From positions 44,159 to 108,158 of the forward strand of contig CAJTYR010000004.1 in the NCBI GenBank assembly GCA_910584295.1: a DNA stretch of 64,000 bases. Reading direction: 5' to 3'. Positions 56,201-64,000 of the stretch are shown in pieces (within the stretch, counting starts at the first letter, position 1; every line of letters begins with the position of its first letter). This DNA comes from an uncultured Christensenella sp. (GTDB lineage: Bacteria; Bacillota; Clostridia; Christensenellales; UBA1242). Position numbers and translations under genes: made by a program. The notes beneath the pieces were generated by a model that had not been told where the DNA came from, made no database searches, and saw only the letters and a program-made list of their open reading frames with translations.

Positions 56201-58559
56201 ACATGTTGAGAAATGCATTGACTGGCAAATAGGAAGCGTCTTCTTCCAGAGATAACATCTTTTCCAAAACGAGGTGAACAGCATTCTCATCAGACTTGCT
56301 GTAATATTGTCCAAAATCAAGAGAGAAATATTTATAATATGCAAAAGTTCTCGCACCGCTTGCTTTTTCATCCCATGAAATCGCAATGTTTTGATTTGTA
56401 GAAACTCCATCAACTCTTTCAAGCGCGGTGAAGTTTGTTGAGTTGGTGATTGAAGCAACATTTGTTGCGTTTATATTTTGCACAGGAGTTTTGTCAATGG
56501 TGAATTTTTGTTCTCTGAAGAATCCCGTGTTTGAAGTAATTGAGATGTTTCTTGTGTTCATTTCATTTGTGAAATACATTCTGATTGTGAAATGAGCATT
56601 TGCTTCCAAGATTCTTATTTTTGAATCCCCAGTATCTGGGAGACTGTCAAAATCAATTCCGTTGCTTCCACCAAAAGATGAAAGATAATTTCCTCCAAAG
56701 TCCTCTGCATAAACTCGGATTGTGACATCTTTGTTGTATGGATCTTCTTTTGTGAGATCAGTAATCCTCACATTTCTGTTTACAAATGTGTCGCTGAAGA
56801 CTTCTGAAATCTCATCAGATGGATTCAGTTTTTCAGTTTGAAGAGAAATCGTTGGCAAATCTTTCACAACTTCAAAATAGAACACTTGATAGAAAACTCT
56901 TGTTGCATCCAAAGTTGTTTCAGATGAATAGAAGTTGTTGAAAGTGTAAGCAATTATGTATATGTATGTGCCAGCAGAACTTTCTGTCCTTCCATTGTAA
57001 GTTGTCCAATAGAGATCTTTTCCATTGAGTTGGGTGTTGGCTTTTTTGTATGAGTTTGAAACTTTTGTCGTGGAATAAACATAACTTGCAATTTTTGTGG
57101 ACAATGTCGCATTAGAATTGATTCGGATTGGTGTTTGGTTTGTCCTTATTGGTTTTGTAGCTCCAATGAAAGAGGCGATGTTGCTTATGACAAAAGTTGT
57201 TCCGCTCTTATCTTCATCTTGAGAGAAGTTGACATTTGAGTTGACAAATTCGCTTGTGATATCTGCGCTGTTGTTGAAAGTTGCGGAATTATAGTCAAAG
57301 TCTTTAAGCTCTGCAGTTGGGCGTGACCCATTTGCATCAAGCCCACCGTCAACATTTGTGTAATTTGCTTGATAGCCATAAACATAGACCATAATCTTTT
57401 TTGTTATGCCTGTCAAGCCTGTCAGATTGTTTTTGACCAAAGAGGTGGAATTGCCATTGACATACTCAACCACTTGAATGTCATTGAAAACAATGCTGTA
57501 GTTTCCAACATCTTTGAAGAAGACCTTGCAAGTGTTTGTCTCTTTGTCGGAGATTGCTACAATGATGTCATCTCCTTCAGTGACGATGTCTTGAGTGTCT
57601 TTGTCAAACAAAACCATTTCCCTTTTTGAAATATTTGAAAGGTCTCTTTCAATAGAAAGTTCGAATCTGGTATAGTCAAATTCTATGTAAGGAATTTTGT
57701 TTGAGTCAGAAGGGTTTTCTCCCTCTGATGAATAGTTGTAATAGAGATAATAAGCAAAGTTTGGATTTGTTGCAGCAGACACAGGCACGATGTGGTCAAA
57801 TTGATGATGTGAAACATTTGGTCTGTTGTTAAAGATGTAGGCTTCTCTGTCAGCAACATAGAATGAATATGTTATGTCAACATTTTGATCTGAAAATTTT
57901 TCTTCCTCGGTTGTTGTGTTTCCGTCGGTGCAAGTGAAGAGAGTTATTGTGAGAGTGAGAGTATAAACTCCTTCCTTGAGATTGCCATCGGCATCCATAA
58001 GATTGATTTCATTGGCTGCAGTGCCACCAGCTTTAAAATTCATTTCAAAGCCTTGAAGTGGGGCGTTGTTGTTTTGGAAACTTTGTCCACCGCAGTCCTT
58101 AACAAAATTTTTCTCGTCAAGATTGATGCTTTGTCCATTGAAGTAAAGGCTGATTGCTCCAACATTATAGAAATAGAAAAGTTTTGTGTTGTCTTTATCA
58201 GGATAATAAACATATTGATAAACTTCATGATTTGCAGCAGCTGTTGGATTTACCTGTGCTCCGTTCATAGCCAAAGACAAGTCGAGTTCAGTTGTTCTTC
58301 CGCCATCTATGTAATATAAGAATGTGTCAGAGGAAATCAAACTTGAAGGATTTTCCTCCACATCTTCTCCAGAGCCAAGCATGTCCTTAACAGAAAAATA
58401 TTGAGGAATGTTGTTTACTATTGGCTGATTGTAAGAAGTGTCTTCTGCACTTGCAGACGAGTCCTCTTTTTGATTTATCGTAAAAATTCCTGCACCCAAA
58501 AAACAGAATGCAAAGAAAATATAGAAGATATTTTTAAATAAATTATTTTTCTTTTTCAT
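50253..58559 (-). CDS. Giant exported Ig-like surface protein with C-terminal membrane anchor (2768 aa)
   Basis: Predicted surface protein of about 310 kDa, role unknown. A signal peptide (MKKKNNLFKNIFYIFFAFCF, then LGAGIFTIN) is followed by a serine-rich SSASAED. The body has many Ig-like beta-sandwich modules, visible as repeated closings: TEAGLYVVDVYDEAGNHSVDVYLIDYTTP, YQVIETDRAGNMSIYTIYIISYET, GKYVVNVYDVIDG, SGKYIISFFDTSGNT, AGFYEVFFTATSKDS. The end has one transmembrane helix (PATIIIIVVAVIVALVILFIVI) and basic tail KLRKRISVK; no LPXTG. A GGAG site precedes the ATG at 58559. It is convergent with the 1454-aa gene and has the same design, so the two probably belong to one surface system. 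Confidence 0.87.
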   Translation of the reverse strand: MKKKNNLFKNIFYIFFAFCFLGAGIFTINQKEDSSASAEDTSYNQPIVNNIPQYFSVKDMLGSGEDVEENPSSLISSDTFLYYIDGGRTTELDLSLAMNGAQVNPTAAANHEVYQYVYYPDKDNTKLFYFYNVGAISLYFNGQSINLDEKNFVKDCGGQSFQNNNAPLQGFEMNFKAGGTAANEINLMDADGNLKEGVYTLTLTITLFTCTDGNTTTEEEKFSDQNVDITYSFYVADREAYIFNNRPNVSHHQFDHIVPVSAATNPNFAYYLYYNYSSEGENPSDSNKIPYIEFDYTRFELSIERDLSNISKREMVLFDKDTQDIVTEGDDIIVAISDKETNTCKVFFKDVGNYSIVFNDIQVVEYVNGNSTSLVKNNLTGLTGITKKIMVYVYGYQANYTNVDGGLDANGSRPTAELKDFDYNSATFNNSADITSEFVNSNVNFSQDEDKSGTTFVISNIASFIGATKPIRTNQTPIRINSNATLSTKIASYVYSTTKVSNSYKKANTQLNGKDLYWTTYNGRTESSAGTYIYIIAYTFNNFYSSETTLDATRVFYQVFYFEVVKDLPTISLQTEKLNPSDEISEVFSDTFVNRNVRITDLTKEDPYNKDVTIRVYAEDFGGNYLSSFGGSNGIDFDSLPDTGDSKIRILEANAHFTIRMYFTNEMNTRNISITSNTGFFREQKFTIDKTPVQNINATNVASITNSTNFTALERVDGVSTNQNIAISWDEKASGARTFAYYKYFSLDFGQYYSKSDENAVHLVLEKMLSLEEDASYLPVNAFLNMSTTESLWLKYKGNAKNLVSEGMVSSEYVFTEAGLYVVDVYDEAGNHSVDVYLIDYTTPIFAILEDSYKIVTSSVYISKASTLFWAKYKGIFIENFTSQNAFLDYTPDTISESALSDKMFLSYDNKVSKEIYDALYKKLIGNNYMKQLVCRTDVKDYTGMYLTIPVDSLSYFLDREHDDYTAQRDVYSKSFDMSTELTYSVLIRDASNTKYNAAYNKDSVVQYKNYYSASQTIIISFDSSEFLISYESSDGNNVTLTSNNVEEGTLNGDETKRTKTTYLNPTRLNKEFILSFYPTVMDGDITIQVGSVTINYYPYQRNTKSVPVEWDENNNVTKSTIYHYYELSDSYTTTTIYEYNGDNSSTALREESIRLNSDNFTTAGRYEITRTYYVDEADTSKDYYNKNDFYQRTFILTIDRNEVVSNPELVSDENGNHLESLVGGDAFVSMYDNKQNASLVVTFPNSPEANSTGSSIYNNANPRTILTTNMLPVYVYVPQYKYTTSSQMYKTSTGYDFNVSYDFSEDGKDTMNFFKEKLLVKEYALYAEIYRNESLDKINANGATPYARTAINKSGNLSAVIANENGFLNFYLDNGQKLERLTQAGTYYVKIYQGNFGTGIGEDNFTQALTFCFEVRQTNPNFEAQSTTGDTLNSQVVNSRETYYTNQPIINLTWEAGSEYIADIDIDEITLVTNKRPGSPFKASDDIWAQEPTLSNNMYTASLNLELLKIYENGSYVDITMQYKNHNDDFYKKVTKRIMVDLSAPNTNINNLVSMSTDKGFISALSESSLRVHKTALGNITTNENNTSFNTSNTTGNFAYYSYAVTSDFAETLKRSVDFKTYINKFVNSSGECTKYNNNYEQETSPDNFHASNFTDITDRSFKGFDTDSYYQVIETDRAGNMSIYTIYIISYETSKEDEKNRIISYYDENKVLKSYSISDFNESANEKFPHNIYTRPNSQLQSINYFGDVWAQFKLDTYSRTGIRTTRYLMLTPWDPTHAYAFIGGNAERIEITNLIDTSMSINLKNSFTFFNRESQANDEILFTVNTKMLNPPEVPKDSKTREHIDFEQPTDDALRSNLTPQNYVTGLRITADDVEIFNATNRLGLSTIWKNKSTANVTVSTTSRYLVFELNPALGYAPNTRIIYEYTDNYGKTTSELHLYKETAIPTTISSENDLYAYNNNGQRYYITKDGFEYFYNPGKYVVNVYDVIDGVKQTTCSNANLTKEPNADGIMLLTAKAKDSNVSYNNSFVIEIADFANPNNQLDPIYFTLYNELPKPNSSTDSSAAGENNKPGQFKLLDASRNNVTSTIIADKNLSDTGYFSEITLLYSNKTTFIPVKYSVSTDKKNWNEVASGTVLKNQTSEMLTYYLKVWYDETYLENELSNTAYVFGIVPESQIYEFNLSSLTSTFWVEKTVNNATTVVEKSNTIYTVKDNSGKVTAQYSNHYIVNVNYYTDKDAVQIKTNKEQKIVPTLMQTFENAGIASELWLISNTTSGDLGNIPAFSTSIVISYIPASENFVEEFYTYSNTNGIINNTEDSENLITKTSMMFVVSSEYQNVDKIELRWTKYYGLEQNEISIRLVKDGVSLNPTIYSKIKGGKEYNYINLKHSGKYIISFFDTSGNTQKFNYGNTGQSDTMTFIFLKDVPFTVVSTDPSTVEEVRSMPIKQAVYNNQVTLSIDKSTRSEFYSQGGYPAITIKKNGSTLSDETIEQKNIIQDANSSVNFVFKEAGFYEVFFTATSKDSNIGKIRSEVYQFTVLSANEYKYSYIINKYSNYYIEKVEKDGKDITQALLKSLDVSTIKIGTDVYMTELPLSYLDEKTGAGKYLITINSNDSSFKTSAVPTSWTFEVTIQVGVAPVRISIAEGKKVTKAVTIQFNKTNIFAEMGECTVRVLKYNEKGEFRGTYYTTEITSQTDGETSVTIKGTEDGIFYMQIVSPSGNLLYSYKINKQEPMNPATIIIIVVAVIVALVILFIVIKLRKRISVK

Positions 58560-58582
58560 AATTCACTCTCCATTTCAGAAAT

Positions 58583-58610
58583 ATTTTATCACAAAGAAAA
58601 AATAATTCAA
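58583..58610 (-). promoter_or_regulatory. Promoter of the 2768-aa gene
   Basis: On the minus strand: TTGAAT (58610-58605), 16-base spacer, extended -10 TGA-TAAAAT (58588-58583). The AT-only remainder of 58611-58880 shows no gene, only A/T runs. Confidence 0.65.
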
Positions 58611-58880
58611 AATAAATAAGATATTATTATTATAAATAATATAATATATTTAATACATCTTTATAAGGCGAAAGAGGACAAAATGGACTTAAAATTGGGG
58701 TGGAAATTGATAAAAAATTATTAAAAAATTAATTAATAATTATTTTTAATTAAATAAATAATTTAAAAAATAATAAAAAATATTTTTAAAATTAAACAAA
58801 AATTGCAAATATTGTTAATTTTTTAATAAAAATTGATTATTTCTTTAATTATTTATTTAAATTCTATACATATTATTTTT

Positions 58881-59450
58881 ATGGTTAATTATATAAAAAA
58901 TATCTTGCTTTATATCAGTGCTTTTGTGCCAATGTATGTTTTGGTGTTTGTCAAACTTATTGTTGAAATCATAAATGACAATCTTCATTTCAATGTTCTC
59001 AACACTCTCAACCTTGTCACGCTTTTGCTTTTGATGATTTTGGGCGGATTGGGTTTGTGGTGGAATGTATATGCAAAAAATGGAGAGACTTTGCGGGTGC
59101 AAATAATTTCAAAAGAGAACACGACAGATCAGCATTTTTTAGGTTACTTTTCTCTCTTTGTTTTTTTTGCCATTCCTCTTGACTTGTCACTCATGAGTGC
59201 ATATTGCGTTTATGTTTTAGTCTTGATTATGATTGGTGTGGTTTACATCAACAATTCCCTCTATTATATCAATCCGTTTCTCAATCTTTTAGGTTACAAT
59301 TTTTATGATGTGAGATACAAAGTGGATGGAGAAGATGAAGAAAAAACAACCAAGATGTTTTTCAGGGGAGACTTAAAAGTAGGGAAAGAGAAGGTGAGTG
59401 TGAAAGTTAAAAATGAGCATTTTTGTTTTATAGAGAGGAAGAGAAAATAA
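58881..59450 (+). CDS. Four-helix membrane protein of unknown function (189 aa)
   Basis: Four hydrophobic segments: NILLYISAFVPMYVLVFVKL, LVTLLLLMILGGLGLWW, YFSLFVFFAIPLDL and YVLVLIMIGVVYI. Then come YYINPFLNLLGYNFYDV and a charged cytoplasmic end with lysine-rich tail. The architecture recalls small four-helix proteins found in accessory and defence loci (the Kiwa component KwaA is one such type), but no partner gene is adjacent and I cannot confirm a family. ATG 58881 is chosen as the start of the first helix; there is no Shine-Dalgarno site. It lies in extremely AT-rich DNA, a sign of possible transfer. Confidence 0.65.
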   Translation: MVNYIKNILLYISAFVPMYVLVFVKLIVEIINDNLHFNVLNTLNLVTLLLLMILGGLGLWWNVYAKNGETLRVQIISKENTTDQHFLGYFSLFVFFAIPLDLSLMSAYCVYVLVLIMIGVVYINNSLYYINPFLNLLGYNFYDVRYKVDGEDEEKTTKMFFRGDLKVGKEKVSVKVKNEHFCFIERKRK

Positions 59451-59495
59451 ATCTACTTCCAATTTGTTTTTTTGTTGATGTTAATTTTGGACGAT

Positions 59496-59523
59496 AAAAA
59501 ACAGGCGTATGCCTGTTTTATTT
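59496..59523. terminator. Bidirectional terminator
   Basis: AAAACAGGC-GTAT-GCCTGTTTT (59498-59519) flanked by A and T. It separates the membrane-protein gene and the convergent frameshifted gene. Confidence 0.85.
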
Positions 59524-59530
59524 AATTAAG

Positions 59531-59999
59531 TTAAATTTTGCTCCAAGAAATAGAATATTGATATTCATCAGTCATGTTTATATATGACATTCCGTCGCTC
59601 CCATCTTCTACATAGTTTTTCAAATCAACAGCAAAATATCCATTGTAGAAACCTTTGTCTTTTGTGACAATCAAAACTCCACTTTTAAGGCTGTACCAAG
59701 TGCCAGTTGTGTCAATATTGAAGTTGTTGTCTCCAGTGATTGTAAATTTGGCGGTTCCATTTTTGTTTAATACGAGTGAAAGGTTGATATTAATAAGAGT
59801 TCCGCTTGTTTCTTCGTGAACATCTTTTGTCATCATATTGTTTGTTTGTGTAAGCAGAGTTGAAGCTGATGATGTTTTTGTTTTCGTTGTCAGACTTTTT
59901 TACATAAAGCGTTGCAAGCACGGCAACGGCGATTGCAAGTGCAGCCATAACACCATATATCAACACATTTTTGATAATTTTTGTCACATATTTTCTCAT
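59531..59999 (-). pseudogene. Frameshifted gene for a membrane-anchored small extracytoplasmic protein
   Basis: The 5' part encodes MRKYVTKIIKNVLIYGVMAA, then a helix to LATLYVKK and SDNENK, after which that frame ends soon. The 3' part, in another frame, encodes KTSSASTLLTQTNNMMTKDV, then a beta-rich domain with FTITGDNNFNIDTTGTWYSLKSGVLIVTKDKGFY. Removing one base from the A5 tract at 59875-59879 (T5 on the plus strand) joins them into one ~155-aa protein. The C-terminal pattern (GTWYSLKSGVLIVT) resembles small lipocalin-like domains. It could be a real pseudogene, an assembly error or a slippage-controlled gene. Confidence 0.65.
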
Positions 60000-60037
60000 T
60001 ATTAAAATTATGAAAACATGTTTATTTTCATAAAAAA

Positions 60038-60067
60038 AGTATATCACACTGAAAAAGTTGCTGTCAA
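60038..60067 (-). promoter_or_regulatory. Promoter of the frameshifted gene
   Basis: On the minus strand: TTGACA (60067-60062), 18-base spacer, extended -10 TGA-TATACT (60043-60038). Its quality suggests the gene is still transcribed. Confidence 0.65.
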
Positions 60068-60228
60068 TCGCAAACAAAACATTCCAAAGCGAAAGGTTGA
60101 AAATTGTTAATCAAGAACTTGCAGATGGATTTAAGAGCTGAGTTTTTTGTTGAATTTTGTTTTTATAATGTATTATTGTATTATGTAAATACTTAATATA
60201 TAAGATATGAAAATATTAAAATTGGGGG

Positions 60229-60257
60229 TTGACAAAAGAGGCTTTGTGCTGTATCAT
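60229..60257 (+). promoter_or_regulatory. Consensus promoter of the 230-aa gene
   Basis: TTGACA (60229-60234), 17-base spacer, TATCAT (60252-60257). AAGGAG follows before ATG 60278. Confidence 0.8.
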
Positions 60258-60277
60258 AAGTCGGTGAAGGAGTTTTT

Positions 60278-60970
60278 ATGAGCAAACAAGAAAAGAAGAA
60301 TTTGGCAGACATTGAAAAAGAAGTTTATAGAGCGTTTTTGGAAGAGAAAGCTTTAAAGTATTTGATGGCTGTCAAAGTTGCACCACTTTGTGTTGATATG
60401 AGAGCAAATGAAGGAATGTTTTTATTTATAAGTGACAGGGAGCTTTCAACGACTGGAGGCAAAATAAATTTCAGTTGTGATAAGATTTCAAGAAGAGTTG
60501 CAAAACAACTTAAATCATTTGATAAGATTTCCGAAGAACTTGCCGAATTTCAAGATTATCCTGTCAGCGAAGAAGGACAGCAACAAATCAGAGTTATGAT
60601 TTCTTCTTTAAAGTCTTATGCAATTAAATATGGTTATTGCAAGCAAGCGTGCGATCTTTTGAGACTTTCAGCCAATCCAAACTTAGTTGGAACAGACTTT
60701 GCTGGATGCAATGCCAAAGAAGATATTGTAAAAGTTTTGGGGGCTTATGGAAGAAGAAGCATACTTGAGGGAAAACCACACGAAATAAAAGACGATGTCA
60801 ACCAATTGATTGCAGATGTTGTTTGTGGATATTATGGCAGTGTTGCAAGAGAGGGACTTTCACAAAAAGACATGGATGAAGCTTATAACAAATCAACTGT
60901 TGTTCGTGGTGATATGGTTTTCAAGATGGATGGAACTCATGAAAGAATATCCTCAAAGAATAAAGCGTAG
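60278..60970 (+). CDS. Protein of unknown function (230 aa)
   Basis: Soluble, mostly helical protein with no signal peptide, membrane helix or motif I recognise. Notable stretches are VKVAPLCVDMRANEGMFLFISDRELSTTGGKINF, SLKSYAIKYGYCKQACDLLRLSANPNL and IADVVCGYYGSVAREGLSQKDMDEAY. ATG 60278 has an AAGGAG site six bases upstream, and a near-consensus promoter precedes it, so strong expression is likely. It is the last gene before the 23S rRNA promoter. The 250 bases after it hold AT-rich sequence and a T run (61014-61022) but no clear terminator stem. Confidence 0.75.
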   Translation: MSKQEKKNLADIEKEVYRAFLEEKALKYLMAVKVAPLCVDMRANEGMFLFISDRELSTTGGKINFSCDKISRRVAKQLKSFDKISEELAEFQDYPVSEEGQQQIRVMISSLKSYAIKYGYCKQACDLLRLSANPNLVGTDFAGCNAKEDIVKVLGAYGRRSILEGKPHEIKDDVNQLIADVVCGYYGSVAREGLSQKDMDEAYNKSTVVRGDMVFKMDGTHERISSKNKA

Positions 60971-61189
60971 GATAGATTATATAAAATAATAAAAGAGAGG
61001 GCTGATATGAGTCTTCTTTTTTTGATGTTTTTCTTAAAAAGAGATTAAATTGCTTATGATTTTGGATAAATTTTTGAAAAATTATAAGATTTTTTCAAAC
61101 TTTTTTAAGGAATTTTTGGTCAATTTTGGGTCTATTTTGCGAACACACGGAGAGACGCCCTATGCAACAAAAAAATATTGAAAAATTTT

Positions 61190-61251
61190 TGAAAAAAAGT
61201 AAAATTTTTTTTAAAAAAGTGTTGACAAAGATTTTTGCGTTGTGGTAGAAT
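61190..61251 (+). promoter_or_regulatory. rRNA promoter with A/T-rich UP-like element
   Basis: TTGACA (61222-61227), 18-base spacer, TAGAAT (61246-61251), preceded by A and T tracts (61190-61218) like an UP element. It lies ~245 bases before the 23S gene. Confidence 0.75.
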
Positions 61252-61257
61252 GTGCAT

Positions 61258-61320
61258 GTTGACACCGCAAGAGGGGGTCGGACGAAAATAGTTCGATTGT
61301 CAACAAAAGTTCTTTGACAA
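61258..61320 (+). promoter_or_regulatory. rRNA leader: long-range stem and boxA-like element
   Basis: GTTGACA (61258-61264) can pair with TGTCAAC (61298-61304). GTTCTTTGACAA (61309-61320) resembles the boxA antitermination site and sequence common in front of rRNA genes. The rest of the leader (61321-61495) is AT-rich and holds one small hairpin (61442-61458). Confidence 0.55.
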
Positions 61321-61495
61321 CTACATATTTTGAAGATTAAAGTCAAATATTATTACGAGTTTAAACTTTTTATTAAAAAGAAAATTATGTAATACGATAT
61401 TTGCATACTCAAATTAAGTCGAGTAAAACAAAAAATTTGTTACCTATTATATATAGGTGACAGCGAAAATGCTAAGAAAATCCAAAATCAAAAAT

Positions 61496-64000
<2,505 letters not shown>

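Noticed and set aside
61162..61248. 28-aa basic amphipathic peptide frame upstream of the 23S gene
   Set aside because: It overlaps the rRNA promoter and its A/T tracts, whose lysine and phenylalanine codons explain the composition.

Overview
The window looks like a chromosome segment of a low-GC, Gram-positive, uncultured-type bacterium related to Clostridia. Supporting marks are SpmA/SpmB and a SpoVB-family flippase, RicT, DegV, a DUF1540-type protein, the holB-ricT-trmN6, tatD-rsmA and dnaX-ybaB-recR gene orders, and strong Shine-Dalgarno sites on many genes. TGA and TAA both act as stops and tryptophan is read from TGG, so the code is standard. Genus cannot be fixed from the sequence alone.

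Layout: (1-329) the 3' end of trpS. (569-18841) one enormous gene for a 6090-residue exported protein with a C-terminal membrane anchor. (18898-22347) uppP and a calcium-type P-ATPase. (22452-24948) holB-ricT-trmN6. (24978-27665) spmA-spmB and degV on the minus strand, with a TetR regulator diverging from degV across a palindromic operator. (27713-31752) tatD-rsmA, two small genes, rplI on the minus strand, and a 451-residue unknown. (31778-34395) an unknown on the minus strand, a SpoVB-like flippase and an HU protein. (34478-42010) housekeeping genes dusB, pgk, tpiA, dnaX, ybaB, recR and argS. (42107-45441) an unknown, an orphan HicB-like gene, then rpmG-secE-nusG-rplK-rplA. (45648-58559) two more giant surface proteins, convergent, of 1454 and 2768 residues. 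(58881-60970) small accessory genes, one of them frameshifted, in very AT-rich DNA. (61222-64000) a promoter, leader and the first ~2.5 kb of a 23S rRNA gene that has no 16S gene in front of it.

About half of the window codes for three giant surface proteins. All have a signal peptide, a long array of beta-rich or Ig-like modules, one C-terminal transmembrane helix and a short basic tail, and none has an LPXTG sortase motif. The rest is mainly replication and repair (HolB, DnaX, YbaB, RecR), translation (L9, L11, L1, L33, ArgRS, TrpRS, RsmA, DusB, TrmN6) and glycolysis (Pgk, TpiA).

The most noteworthy signals are: a nine-A slippery run ending the dnaX gamma frame, with the tau C-terminal domain continuing in the -1 frame; four genes whose -10 box lies exactly six bases before the ATG, implying leaderless mRNAs; a nearly identical 27-bp promoter element in front of two unrelated genes of unknown function; an intrinsic-terminator hairpin that contains the ribosome-binding site and start codon of uppP; and a 23S rRNA gene with its own promoter, unlinked from 16S.
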